Notes: generated from the sequence alone by a model not told the origin. A stretch of DNA of 64,000 nucleotides from VXNE01 sp965261535 (GCA_965261535.1 OZ253469.1:310001-374000); one strand, 5' to 3'. Positions 1 through 8,739 are shown, numbered from the stretch's first letter. A program made the numbers and translations.

Positions 1-777
1 CTTGTAGCGGATGTCTGGATTCTCCACGCCGTGCAACAGCATGTTCATGCTGCCGATGCGCAGCATGGTGGTGTCGAAGTCGTAGCCGTGGAAGGTGCCC
101 TCGTTGAACCGGCGGCGGGCCTGGGCATTCCTGTAGATGCGGTCGCCGTGGTGCTCGACGAGATGCTCGGAGGCGGCGACGAGGAAGCCGCCGGTGCCGC
201 AAGCGGGATCGCAGATGACGTCCTTCGGAGTGGGCGCGGTCATGTCCACCATCAGCCTGATGATGTGGCGGGGCGTGCGGAACTGCCCGTTCTGCCCGGC
301 GGTGGCGATCTTGCCGAGCATGTACTCGTAGAGATCACCCTTGGTGTCGCGGTCGGCCATGTCGATGTCGTCGAGCTGGTCGACCACGTTGGCCAGCACC
401 CGGGCCGTCGGCATCATGAAGAGGGCGTCCTTCATGTGATGGGTGTAGGTTGAACCCTCGTCCGAGTCCCCCGTCTGCCCCAGCGATTTGATGAAGGGGA
501 ACACTTGGTCCCGCACCGTCTCGAACATTCGCTCCGGCGCAAGCTCCTTGAGATGCGACCAGCGCAGAGCGCCTTGGCGGGCGGTGAACAGGGGCTTCGC
601 GATCGGGTGGGCGGCGCGGGCGGCTCTATGCTCCTCGCGCGTGTGCAGCTCGTCCAGACGCTTGATGAAGAGCAGGTAGGTGAGCTGCTCAATGACCGAG
701 AGCGGGTTCGAGATGCCGCCCGACCACATGGTGTTCCAGATCTGGTCGACCTTGGACTTCAGCTCACCCGTGATCAT
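1..777 (-). CDS. hsdM: Type I restriction-modification DNA methyltransferase subunit HsdM (N-terminal part, runs off the window)
   Basis: N6-adenine methyltransferase subunit of a type I restriction-modification system; it would methylate the sequence specified by an HsdS partner. Residues about 1-140 match the HsdM_N helical domain (SNPLSVIEQLTYLLFIKRL) and the SAM-binding motif DPACGTGGF follows near residue 190. The start at 777 is preceded by a purine-rich GGCGAGATGG; an overlapping ATG upstream hits a stop at once. The gene is open to position 1, so the NPPF catalytic motif and the C-terminus lie outside the window, as would hsdS and hsdR. It belongs to a different subfamily from the second hsdM remnant near 8.6 kb. 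Confidence 0.9.
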   Translation of the reverse strand, partial: MITGELKSKVDQIWNTMWSGGISNPLSVIEQLTYLLFIKRLDELHTREEHRAARAAHPIAKPLFTARQGALRWSHLKELAPERMFETVRDQVFPFIKSLGQTGDSDEGSTYTHHMKDALFMMPTARVLANVVDQLDDIDMADRDTKGDLYEYMLGKIATAGQNGQFRTPRHIIRLMVDMTAPTPKDVICDPACGTGGFLVAASEHLVEHHGDRIYRNAQARRRFNEGTFHGYDFDTTMLRIGSMNMLLHGVENPDIRYK

Positions 778-984
778 GATTCCATCTCGCCCGTCTCCAT
801 CGAGTCTTTGAGCCGCCTGAACCTCGAGGTTTCACCCTCGGGGATGTGCCGCTCACTGGTAGTCGCCAAGAGCGACGGCTCCTTCGGACACCATACTATC
901 AAGCGATGTTGCCCGGCTTCGATGGTGGGTCACCGCACGCTGATAAGACAGCGACGGTCAGGGCCGCCATATGGCGGTTGTTGG

Positions 985-1080
985 CATGGCGCTGGAGCAG
1001 CGCGGCGTGATCCACCACTCCGACCGGGGCTCGCAATACATTTCGATCACGTTCGGCGACCGCTGCCGCGAGGCCGGCGC
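985..1080 (+). pseudogene. IS3-family transposase OrfB relic
   Basis: About 30 codons around the second catalytic aspartate of an IS3-type DDE transposase (MALEQRG, IHHSDRGSQY) are nearly identical to 33357-33456 in the complete IS3 copy of this window, with 6 bases missing. Nothing recognisable of the element remains on either side, so this is a scar of an older related insertion between hsdM and the PLD gene. Confidence 0.8.
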
Positions 1081-1240
1081 AGTGGACGATGGCGCCGACC
1101 TCGACCAGCATCAAGGCGGGGCACACCCGCACCCACAGGTTCGTCGACTCGATAAGGCGCTGTACGGCGCGCCAACGTCAACGCACTCCGTTACCGAGAG
1201 GTTTGGACCGTTGCCGGCAATCCAGGCGCTATTGTGCAAT

Positions 1241-2749
1241 TCACGTCACAAGATCAGTCGGCCGCCCCGGTGCCGAAAAGTGTAGCAGCGTGTAGCTCTG
1301 GATCAGCGACGTCGTACCAGGTGGAGCGGCAACTTGCCTCAACGACGCGGCACCGAGGGCCCTCTTGGTCCACCGGCCAATGGAATTATTCACCACCGAC
1401 TTGCCATCACGGCTACGGATTGACCTGCTGTGCTCGTCGCAAAGGATCTCGTACCGGCTGAGCCATCGCGGGTAGGCTTCGATCTTTTCGCACACTTTCC
1501 GCGTTATGTGCTCGTCGAAGTCGTCAGACGAGCGTTCAATCATCGCCATGAGCACTTCGTGCACTAGCTCCTTGACGTCATCAGTCTGGGAGGACGCAGG
1601 CAACTCTGGCCAGTCCAAGTCGGCAATCGCCCCATGCGGGACCTTGCCGTGGGCCCGGAAGGCTGCCTCGAGACGCTCCCTTAGCCATACCTCTGCCTCG
1701 GCTGTTAGTTCCATCGCAGGCTTCCTCATGATCGAGCGTCGTGGGTCCGTATCGCCAGTACCGCTCGCAAAGTTGCGGGCTGTGGACTCGAAGGTGCGGT
1801 GCTTTAGGTTGTCCATCAATTCGCCAAGCGAAACGCCGTTGCCAAGAGTCCCGGCGGCGAACTCGGCATGGTGTACTCGGACGTACCTCCGCCATCGTGA
1901 TTTCCAAGGGCGTCGAGAAAGATCAGCGTCCGTAGCGTCGTCACGACCTGATCGGTATGCCATCCCCAGTGCGCGGCCGAATACACGGATATCTCCACCT
2001 TCTACCAGTCTGGCGATGAACATCACCGCGTCGTCTCGGACAATTCTCGGGCGCGCAGGATACGAAAGTGCCCAATGACACCCGTTACCGTCCACTTCGT
2101 CCAACGTCTTGGTCGATAGGGATGCCCGATCATCCCCCTGGCCTAGGAACTTCACGAACGCTTGGACCGGGTCGTCGAAGATCTCAGCGCCAGTCTGAGG
2201 TGGACGGGGGATCCCGATGTCTACGCCCATGTCCTCGATCACTTCACCTTTGGGGTGCGTCGTGCCGCCAAACGCGAGATGTCGCGTGACGCGCTCTTCC
2301 CACTTCTGTAGCTGGTCGGCTGACAGGTCGTCGCCAGCCCGCGCCCACATGTCGTTGAAGTACTTGCGGCAATCGGTGACGGCCCAACGTTCATCCGTCA
2401 CCAAACCGAATTCGTGGTTGCGCTTGAGGCCCGCGTGCGTCAGATTCGCAGACGTGATGATCACGCGCTCAGATCCGAATACGTAGAGCTTGGCGTGCAG
2501 ATGACGCACTCCGCGGATGGCAGCACCGGCTTCGAGCAACAGCCGAAGCGCAGCAATGTCACTCACTCGGTCAACGAAATCCTGCTGGCTGAATCGCGTG
2601 ATGATTCGGCTGCCGCGGAGTTGGTCGAGCATCGGCTCTATCGCACGGGCCTTAATGAAAGGAGAGACGAAAAGGACATCGTCGGCACAGAGTCGAAGGC
2701 CAGTGGCCAGTTCGGCGTCCCAGCCTTCCTCAACGATTCTCACAACCAT
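1241..2749 (-). CDS. Phospholipase D-like (HKD) nuclease-type protein
   Basis: A 502-residue protein with one PLD motif in its N-terminal 110 residues: H85-x-K87 in HLHAKLYV, followed by SANLTHAG (S100, N102). Proteins with a single HKD motif usually dimerise to form the phosphodiesterase site; many in restriction islands act on DNA. The remaining 380 residues match nothing I recognise. The start at 2749 has GGAG five bases upstream, and the PLD fold begins right there; a longer frame to 2863 adds only low-complexity residues. Its position next to hsdM and toxin-antitoxin genes suggests a role in defence, which is inference. Confidence 0.8.
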   Translation of the reverse strand: MVVRIVEEGWDAELATGLRLCADDVLFVSPFIKARAIEPMLDQLRGSRIITRFSQQDFVDRVSDIAALRLLLEAGAAIRGVRHLHAKLYVFGSERVIITSANLTHAGLKRNHEFGLVTDERWAVTDCRKYFNDMWARAGDDLSADQLQKWEERVTRHLAFGGTTHPKGEVIEDMGVDIGIPRPPQTGAEIFDDPVQAFVKFLGQGDDRASLSTKTLDEVDGNGCHWALSYPARPRIVRDDAVMFIARLVEGGDIRVFGRALGMAYRSGRDDATDADLSRRPWKSRWRRYVRVHHAEFAAGTLGNGVSLGELMDNLKHRTFESTARNFASGTGDTDPRRSIMRKPAMELTAEAEVWLRERLEAAFRAHGKVPHGAIADLDWPELPASSQTDDVKELVHEVLMAMIERSSDDFDEHITRKVCEKIEAYPRWLSRYEILCDEHSRSIRSRDGKSVVNNSIGRWTKRALGAASLRQVAAPPGTTSLIQSYTLLHFSAPGRPTDLVT

Positions 2750-3149
2750 CGCTCCACACCCCTCTTTACCGCGTGTTCCGCTAGGGCAAGGGTGCTCGGT
2801 TCCCGCAGCGAGTTCCGCTGGCCGTTTTCCGAGTGCGCGACGAACTCGGAAGAAGCGACCCACTTTTGCCCAATCACGTCCGTAACCAACTTACACCAAC
2901 ACTCCATGCTGCTTGAGGCCGGCTTCGACGACGCGCAGATAGCAGTCAAGACGGCAGAGGAACGATCTGGCCCAGGCGGAGAACCAGGACCTGCTCTCCC
3001 CCACCAACCGCGTGCGGGCGATCATCACCAAGCAGGCTCTTGACTCGGACGAAAGCAGCGGAGGCCCACCGACCGAAGACGGGAACATCGAGCGGCCAGT
3101 GACGAGGCCCCGTGCATGACGCCGACACGGATCTCGAAGTTCGCGTCAC

Positions 3150-3568
3150 GAGGACTGAGCACATGCCATTGACCCGAGACTTCAGGAAGACGGTTCGAGA
3201 GCGGCTAGCACACGATCCGGGGTTCCGCGAGGCGCTTCTGGAAGAAGGCGTGACGTGTATGCTCGCCGGGAAAGTGGACGTTGGCATATCCCTGCTACGC
3301 GACCACGTCGACGCGACATTCGGATTTCGGGAACTCGGCGGAATGACCCGCAAGTCTCCCAAGAGCCTGACGCGGATGCTGGGGCCGCACGGCAACCCGC
3401 AAGCACGCAACCTGTTCGAGATCATCCGCTGCCTGCAGGAGCGCGAGGGTCTGCGTTTGGAGGTCCGGACAGTGCGTTGACCGGGTGCTCTGCATGGATC
3501 TCCGATTGACGGCGGTGGGGCGGGTTCCGCGGGTCCATGCGGAGGACTCACGTAAACCCGGCGACTGA
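3150..3568. repeat. Direct repeat, copy 1 (HTH antitoxin locus)
   Basis: This block and 5598-6001 are about 90% identical and in the same orientation. Both contain the HTH gene and its flanks, up to a shared AACCC-GCGAC stretch. Copy 1 keeps an intact gene; copy 2 has a frameshifting deletion. Confidence 0.85.
3163..3480 (+). CDS. HTH addiction-module antitoxin / DNA-binding protein
   Basis: A 105-residue protein of the small HTH family found as antidotes of RelE/HigB-type toxins. The family pattern is clear: an N-terminal helix with ALLEEG, GKVDVGISLLRD, then GFRELGGMTRKSPKSLTRML and GNPQARNLFEII, the last two forming the DNA-binding half. It would repress its own promoter and neutralise a toxin. 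No RelE/HigB partner is visible just upstream or downstream, so it is an orphan. The start at 3163 is where the duplicate at 5616 also begins; the frame is open further upstream, but that part is not conserved. Confidence 0.8.
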   Translation: MPLTRDFRKTVRERLAHDPGFREALLEEGVTCMLAGKVDVGISLLRDHVDATFGFRELGGMTRKSPKSLTRMLGPHGNPQARNLFEIIRCLQEREGLRLEVRTVR

Positions 3569-3930
3569 ACCAGTCGTTGCCGACATTGTCCCAGCAGATC
3601 GGGAGAGTTTCGAAGGTCTTGTAGTCATTGGCCAAGAGCGGCGCGGGATGGTCTTCCTGGGCCGCCGCCTCGGCCTGGGCGGCAATCTGCGCGCGGAGCG
3701 CGTCGTTGCGCCAAGGCTCTTAGGCGATGTGGATGGAACTCGCGTTAGTCGCGACGGTGAGGGCGGCGGCTATGACGAAGATCAGAATCTTCGCTAGCAC
3801 TTGTACCAGCCGGACACCCGATTCATACCTTCGTCGAACCAACCGGCAAGCTTGGTCCGCAGGTCTTCGACGGTGTTCTGGCCGTCGCTGGAGCCGAATA
3901 CGACAGTGAGGAGCGAGGGGATTGTCCCTG
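3545..3930 (-). pseudogene. Remnant of a conserved membrane protein (GWYKR family)
   Basis: The minus strand, read across frames, gives the hallmarks of a widespread uncharacterised bacterial membrane protein: WFDEGMNRVSGWYK (about 3800-3850), a hydrophobic segment ILIFVIAAALTVATNA, WRNDALRAQIAAQAEAAAQ, and LPICWDN (about 3590). A frameshift lies after GWYK and a TAG stop after SSIHIA near 3720. The N-terminal part, before GTIPSLLT, is absent. It is therefore a truncated, doubly broken gene. Confidence 0.65.
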
Positions 3931-4021
3931 CTCGCGCGGAGCCACGAGGTACGTCTCCGGAGGCACTGGGGAAGCGCCCAGTGGTATACTGGTTCGCAAG
4001 CGAGAAGCAAGGACAGCGGCC

Positions 4022-4246
4022 ATGGCTGGCAAAGGTCAACACGTCGTGCCACGGGACGGAAAGTGGGCAGTCCGCAAAGGGGGCGCTGAGCGCGTGACGC
4101 GCCGCTATGATACGCAACGCGAAGCCATCGATGCAGCCCGGGAGATTGCGCGAAAGCAGCGAACCGAGGTGTATGTTCACGGCCGGGATGGGCGGATCCG
4201 CGAACGTAACTCGTTTGGGCATGATCCATTTCCGCCGGAAGGCTAG
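4022..4246 (+). CDS. DUF2188 domain protein
   Basis: A 74-residue basic protein with the full DUF2188 pattern: HVVPRDGKWAVRKGGAERV, then AIDAAREIARKQRTEVYVHGRDGRI and a terminal GHDPFPPEG. Function is unknown; members often sit beside mobile or defence genes. The ATG at 4022 follows AAGCAAGGACAGC. The next gene, a broken NCPFD-family protein, begins just downstream; I recall these two families occurring side by side. Confidence 0.85.
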   Translation: MAGKGQHVVPRDGKWAVRKGGAERVTRRYDTQREAIDAAREIARKQRTEVYVHGRDGRIRERNSFGHDPFPPEG

Positions 4247-4257
4247 ACGCTGCGTCG

Positions 4258-4922
4258 GAAGATGAGGGCGATTTCGAACGCAACGCATTCGTAAACTGCC
4301 CGTTCGACGAAGACTACGAACCTATTCTGCAGGCCGTTCTGTTCTGCTTGATTAGGTTCGGGTTGAGACCCCGCATCGCCAAGGAGAGGAGCGATGCCGG
4401 GGAACCGCGTGTGGAAAAGATTCTCGAACTGGTGGCCTCGTCCAAGTACTCAATCCACGATCTCAGTAGGTGTCAGGCGCGTGAGGGGGGCGAGTACTAC
4501 CGTCTAAATATGCCGTTCGAGCTTGGGCTCGACTTCGGTTGCTGCCGGTTCGGCGCGGGGCGGCTGGCCAGGAAGGTCATTCTGGTGTTGGAGCAGGAGC
4601 GCTTCCGATACCAGGCGGCGATATCCGATCTCGCCGGGAGCGATGTCGAAGCACACCATGTTGCCATGCGGTCGCGGTCCGGAAGGTGCGGAACTGGCTC
4701 GCAGGAATAGGCGGCTTCGAGCGGATCGGCGGAGCCCGCGTGCTGGCGGACTACGAGGATTTTCAGCGCTGGTATCTCGACCGCCAACGGGCGGACGGAT
4801 TCTCGGACGACGATATCACGGACTATTCGACCCCGGAGCTTCTTGCGGCCATGTTCGAATGGGACACTGAACAGCAGAGCGCGCAGCGCCGATCTTCGGG
4901 CCAACACCGCTCCCGGTCATGA
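4258..4922 (+). pseudogene. NCPFD...ELGLD family protein, frameshifted
   Basis: Reads FVNCPFDEDYEPILQAVLF, an arginine-rich middle with DAGEPRVEKI, YSIHDLSR, then RLNMPFELGLDFG and QAAISDLAGSDVEAHH. After about 4650 the family continues in another frame (VRKVRNWLAGIG to TPELLAAMFEWD). No start codon exists in the first frame; an ATG at 4262 lies one frame off. So the gene has probably lost its start and has a second frameshift near the C-terminus. The function is unknown. The conserved ELG near a predicted strand is reminiscent of TIR or nucleoside-deoxyribosyltransferase folds, but that is only a guess. Confidence 0.65.
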
Positions 4923-5517
4923 TGGCCAGAAAGCGAAGCGGAGGCGAACCGGGGCAATCCCGCCAATGCCGGAACAACCGAGGTAGGCGATGTACGTCAT
5001 CGCGCTCCAAATGCACGAAAGCCCGCACTCGCATGCGGGCCTCGGAAGGAGGGCAGGAATCACTCCAGCGCCTCGAATCTAACCGTAGTCCGCCGTCAAC
5101 TCCGCGTCGCAATATGAAACGCGTGTTGGCGCACGCGACGATCCGGCGCTCGTCCTAGTCCCCCAGGACGTGCGAGAGCGCCCGTCAGGAGTCCGATCCC
5201 GCATCTACAGACACACGCGCTAGGCCGCGCCGGTGTGGCTCACCGTTCCGCGCCTTTGCCCTCGGTTTGCTCATCGCGCCGCCAGAGCGTCCGCGCCATG
5301 TCCTTGACCTCACTGTTGTTACGTCAATGTCGAGCAGCAACCGCACGTTCGCCCGAACGTCGGTCGCATCAGCGGCAGAATCTAGCCTCGCCAGCATCCC
5401 CCGCAACAAGGTTCACCCAGCGTGGTTCATCCAGCGGCAAACCGGGTCAATGGCTTATACGGTGCGCTACCCCGCGCATCGTTACGCTCGCGCCGCGGGA
5501 CTGCGGCAGGCGTGAGG
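4923..5517. other. Intergenic stretch without a convincing gene
   Basis: No frame shows a recognisable family. A 7-bp perfect stem (GCCCGCA / TGCGGGC, loop 6) lies at about 5021-5040, but no T-run follows, so I do not call it a terminator. A minus-strand frame around 5190-5400 has coding-like composition without recognisable motifs. Confidence 0.4.
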
Positions 5518-5600
5518 CCCACGACGAGGAAGAGTACTATCGCTTCAACCCGCCCTCCGAACTGGGCTTTGACTTCGCTTGTCACCGCAACGGCACCGTA
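5518..5600 (+). pseudogene. Fragment of a second NCPFD-family gene
   Basis: About 27 codons read EEEYYRFNPPSELGFDFACHR, matching the GEYYRLNMPFELGLDFGCCR segment of the copy at 4258-4922. It joins directly to the duplicated HTH locus. The rest of the gene is missing. Confidence 0.6.
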
Positions 5601-6001
5601 CGAGGACTAGGCACATGCCATTGACCCGAGACTTCAGGAAGACGGTTCGAGAGCGGCTGGCACGCGATCCGGGGTTCCGCGAGGCGCTTCTGGAAGAAGG
5701 CGTGACGTGTATGCTCGCCGGGGAAGTGGACGTTGGCCTATCCCTGCTACGCGACAATCGGATTTCGGGAACTCGGCGGAATGACCCGCAAGTCTCCCAA
5801 GAGCCTGATGCGGATGTTGGGGCCGCACGGCAACCCGCAGGCACGCAACCTGTTCGAGATCATCCGCTGCCTGCAGGAGCGCGAGGGTCTGCGTTTGGAG
5901 GTCCGGGCAGTGCGTTGACCGGATGCTCTGCAATGGACCTTCGATCAAATGGCGGGGCGGGATTTGCGAGTTCGTGCGGAATACGAGGTCAACCCAGCGA
6001 C
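5598..6001. repeat. Direct repeat, copy 2 (HTH antitoxin locus)
   Basis: Counterpart of 3150-3568. It differs by scattered substitutions and a 14-base deletion near 5754, with one end in a GCGAC pentamer that is repeated in copy 1. Confidence 0.85.
5616..5918 (+). pseudogene. HTH antitoxin, second copy, frameshifted
   Basis: Begins identically to the intact copy (MPLTRDFRKTVRERLARDPG) and continues to GLSLLRD. There 14 bases present in copy 1 are absent, shifting the frame; the C-terminal half (IGFRELGGMTRKSPKSLMRM) follows in another frame to a TGA at 5918. The deletion removes one of two GCGAC pentamers and the sequence between them, the signature of slipped-strand deletion. Confidence 0.85.
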
Positions 6002-6065
6002 GTGAGGACATCTCCTTGGACATGGACTTGCGTGGACTACCACCGAACCAAGAGGAACGCCGATC

Positions 6066-6245
6066 ATGGCCATGCTGAATCCTTGCCATCCGGGCGAGAT
6101 ACTGCGCGACAATCTCGAGGCGGCGAACCTGTCGGTGACCGAGGCGGCGTCTCGGCTCGGCTGCACCCGGCAGGCGCTGTCGCGGCTGCTGAACGGCAAG
6201 GCCGGGATGTCGCCAGCGATGGCCCTGGCGCTGACCGGCAGCACG
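6066..6245 (+). pseudogene. HigA-type antitoxin, C-terminally truncated
   Basis: Matches the N-terminal 60 residues of HigA: NPCHPGEILRDNLEAANLSV, a Cro/XRE helix-turn-helix with TRQALSRLLNGKAGMSP, and AMALAL. The expected GWGTAD..W..MQ..YDLAQ tail is replaced by unrelated sequence; the frame itself stays open to 6599 through the MITE. No HigB toxin adjoins. The DNA-binding part is whole, so a truncated repressor could still be made. Confidence 0.75.
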
Positions 6246-6396
6246 CGCCTCCACCTCGATGAAGTGAGTATAACCTTGCAGGATCGCGACACCGCACGTC
6301 GCAGCCTCTTGGAGCTGGGCAACTGGCCCTCAACGGGCGGTTCGACGCGTTGCGGCCACGCGTTTCCGACCCGCAGGCATCCATCCTCGTCTGGAC

Positions 6397-6713
6397 GAGC
6401 CACTTGCGCTGTTCTGAGAGCCGCTGAAACAAAGGGCTTGCGGGCGGTGGATTTATTCTTTACCCCAAGAAACGCGGCATTTCGGACGTTTTCCGACTTC
6501 ACGGGCCTTGAATCCGAGATTTCCACCCCAACGCCCCGGCTTACCCCAAGCCGTCGAAGGAGGAACGATTCGCGTTTAGACACCGTGAAGACCCCATAAC
6601 GACCAGTTTGACCATCTGTCGCGCCCCCGCACGCCTCGCCGAGGCTCTGATTGCTGGGCAACCAGCCGCAATCCGGCGAGGTCCGGCGAAAAACCCTACA
6701 GCGCAAGTGCCTC
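6397..6713. mobile_element. MITE-like element, copy 1
   Basis: A 317-bp non-coding element bounded by 16-bp inverted repeats GAGCCACTTGCGCTGT and (inverted) GAGGCACTTGCGCTGT, 15 of 16 matching. It is flanked by an exact 5-bp target duplication TGGAC. A second copy at 55687-56004 is about 97% identical with its own, different 5-bp duplication. No transposase gene for these ends is visible in the window, so it must be moved in trans. Confidence 0.9.
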
Positions 6714-6788
6714 TGGACAGGCCAGAATTGTCTAGGGCAATTTGCTCATGTAGCATCGGTATATCGCCATGGCGGGTTGGACGAGAAG

Positions 6789-7249
6789 ATGGATGCAGGC
6801 ACCGAATTCACGCCACAAGGCAGTATCGAAGGCATCTCAGCCAGAGCCTTGGCGCATGTGAGTCGATTGTTGAACAGGCCCATCGAGACTGCCTTGGACC
6901 TTGCCGAAGTCACCCGCAAGGGTGTGTCGCCCGAACTGATGACGGTGCTCGTTGACAGTGGCTTCACCCGGCGGGAAGTCGATTGGATTGTGCCGCCGCG
7001 AACGCTCAGTCATCGACGCCAAAACGGTCGACCGCTCACCGCAATGAAACCGGCTGCTTCTTGCGTGCCGTGAAAATTCGGGCGATGGCGGAAGCCGTCT
7101 TGGGAAATTCGGAAATGGCGCTCGCATGGCTGCGCAAGCCGCGCCGGTCCTTCGGCGGCATCAGCGCGATGGAACTTTTGCAAACGGAGGCGGGCGGCCA
7201 AGTTGTGGAGGAAATCCTTGGCCAATTGGATGAAGGCTATTTCGCTTGA
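6789..7249 (+). pseudogene. Xre/MbcA/ParS-family antitoxin, frameshifted
   Basis: Antitoxin of an Xre-RES pair. The first frame reads SARALAHVSRLLNRPIETAL to WIVPPRTLSHRRQNGRPLT; the typical DUF2384 C-terminus (AMAEAVLGNSEMALAWLRKP, GGISAMELLQTEAGGQ, VEEILGQLDEGYFA) continues in another frame from about 7045. A single missing base near 7044 explains the shift. The gene overlaps the RES toxin start by 4 bases, the usual coupling for these pairs. Broken antitoxin beside an apparently intact toxin is unexpected, so a sequencing indel should be considered. Confidence 0.8.
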
Positions 7250-7704
7250 TTCCATGGCGAATCAGCAACCACGCCGACCTCAATGGCCTTGGCGGCGTCC
7301 ACCGCAGCGGGCGATGGCACTTCGCCGGTGTGCCGGTGGTCTATCTTTCCGAGAGTCCCGCGCTGGCGCTATTGGAAGTGATGGTCAATTTCGACTTGGC
7401 GCCGGATGAACTCCCTGCCGATTACCAGTTGCTGGAGGTCGATTGTTCTGCTGTTGGCGTGTTGTCCCTGAATGACGACCAACCCGGCGAACAATGGGAG
7501 GATAGTCGTCCACTCACGCAGAGCATCGGCAGCGAGTGGCTGGTTTCCGGCGCATCCGCCTTGTTGAAGGTGCCGAGCGCGGTCGTTCCCAAGAGTTGGA
7601 ACTATCTGCTGAACCCCCGGCACGCCGACGCCGCTCACGCAACCATCAGATCATCGAGTCGCCACCCGTTCGACCCAAGGCTGGTCCAGCCATCGTCTTC
7701 CTGA
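7246..7704 (+). CDS. RES-domain toxin
   Basis: A 152-residue RES-family toxin, the partner of Xre/MbcA antitoxins; characterised members degrade NAD+. Conserved features are WRISNHADLNGLGG with GRWH near the N-terminus, VVYLSESPALALLEVMVN, then EWLVSGASALLKVPSAVVP and NYLLNPRHADA. R, E and S positions typical of the RES site are all present. The likely start is TTG at 7246, overlapping the antitoxin stop (TTGA). Length is normal for the family. Confidence 0.85.
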   Translation: MIPWRISNHADLNGLGGVHRSGRWHFAGVPVVYLSESPALALLEVMVNFDLAPDELPADYQLLEVDCSAVGVLSLNDDQPGEQWEDSRPLTQSIGSEWLVSGASALLKVPSAVVPKSWNYLLNPRHADAAHATIRSSSRHPFDPRLVQPSSS

Positions 7705-7945
7705 CCAGCGCGCACGACCATTGAGGCCCTCGCTTACGTCGCGCTGCGGTTCAGCGATGTAGTTGTGGTGAAGGCGACAGCCCGAATCTTCCCGAACCGA
7801 TCTGGATCGACGCAAGCGCCGCCACCTGTGATGCACTCTGGGTTGCACGAGGATCCAAGACACAAGCATCATGGACCAAGCACTCGGGGCGGCGTAAAGT
7901 AGTCGACGAGTTCCATAGACGGAAAGGGATAGGAAGGAACAGCCT

Positions 7946-8221
7946 CTGGAGTTCGAGTGGGACCACGGGAAACAACGGACGAACATCGGCAAGCACGGCG
8001 TCGACTTCGGCGAAGCGTCAACAGTGTTCGGGGATTCGTTCGAGGTGACGATACTCGACCCGGACCACTCGGCCGGGGAGCATCGCTTCCTGAGCATAGG
8101 TCTCTCAGAGCACGGGCGGTTGCTGGTCGTGTCCTACGCGGAGAGTGCGGACAACCGGATTCGGATCATCAGCGCGAGGGAAGCTTCGCACCGGGAGCGC
8201 AGAAGTTATGAGTCAGAATGA
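7946..8221 (+). CDS. brnT: BrnT-family toxin
   Basis: A 91-residue RelE-like ribonuclease toxin. The family opening EFEWDHGKQRTNIGKHGVDF is followed by FGEASTVFGD, GEHRFLSIGLSEHGRLLVV and the closing RIRIISAREASHRERRSYE. The first codon that fits the family is CTG at 7946, with AGGAAGG eight bases upstream; no ATG is available, so it uses a rare start or has lost its ATG. The antitoxin gene overlaps the end by 14 bases. Confidence 0.85.
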   Translation: MEFEWDHGKQRTNIGKHGVDFGEASTVFGDSFEVTILDPDHSAGEHRFLSIGLSEHGRLLVVSYAESADNRIRIISAREASHRERRSYESE

Positions 8222-8432
8222 CGTTGACACAATGCGGAAAGAGTACGACTTTTCCGAGGGTGTCAGAGGCAAGCACCACGAAGCGTACCGCCGGGGTACA
8301 AATGTCGTCGTACTTGAGCCGGACGTGGCAAAGGTATTCAGGGACTCTGCCGCCGTGAACCGGGCGCTACGAGCCATCGCGCAGGTGGCGCGGGCTCACG
8401 CGCGTGAAACCCCGGACCAAGGGGCCTTCTGA
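8208..8432 (+). CDS. BrnA-type antitoxin (small CopG-like)
   Basis: A 74-residue protein with the pattern of antitoxins paired with BrnT-type toxins: MRKEYDFSEGVRGKHHEAYR, GTNVVVLEPDVAKVFRDSAA, VNRALRAI. The C-terminus would form a ribbon-helix-helix type DNA-binding region, but it is short. It starts inside the toxin gene and is therefore translationally coupled. The pair appears intact, unlike most toxin-antitoxin loci nearby. Confidence 0.75.
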   Translation: MSQNDVDTMRKEYDFSEGVRGKHHEAYRRGTNVVVLEPDVAKVFRDSAAVNRALRAIAQVARAHARETPDQGAF

Positions 8433-8481
8433 CGGGCTCCAATTCGACGAACCGCACGACCGACACCACGCCCTTCCGCCG

Positions 8482-8739
8482 TCAAGGCGAGCCGAGCCTG
8501 CGCAAAAGCGTGACGTAGTGCGCCTCCAACTCCGCGCCGCGGCGGGTCGTCGGGCTCGTCCAGGCGAAGCTCTTGGGAATGCCGATGTCGCGGCTGTACG
8601 GCGGCTTGGCGTATTCGTCCGCCATCTTGTGGAAGATCAAGCAGGTCAACTGCTCGAGGTAGTCCCCGTAGCCGACGCCGTCGTCGCGCAGCGTGGTGAA
8701 GAAGCTCCAGACCTTCGAGACGATGGAGGCGGAGTTCAT
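8482..8739 (-). pseudogene. HsdM N-terminal fragment (second type I methylase)
   Basis: Reads MNSASIVSKVWSFFTTLRDD, GYGDYLEQLTCLIFHKMADE and GAELEAHYVTLLRRLG, the N-terminal 80 residues of a type I methyltransferase distinct from the one at 1-777. It stops at GSP-stop; no catalytic domain remains. It lies directly beside the integrase, consistent with truncation by integration or deletion. Confidence 0.8.

Noticed and set aside
5021..5040. Hairpin GCCCGCA / TGCGGGC as a terminator
   Set aside because: No T-run follows and no gene ends beside it.
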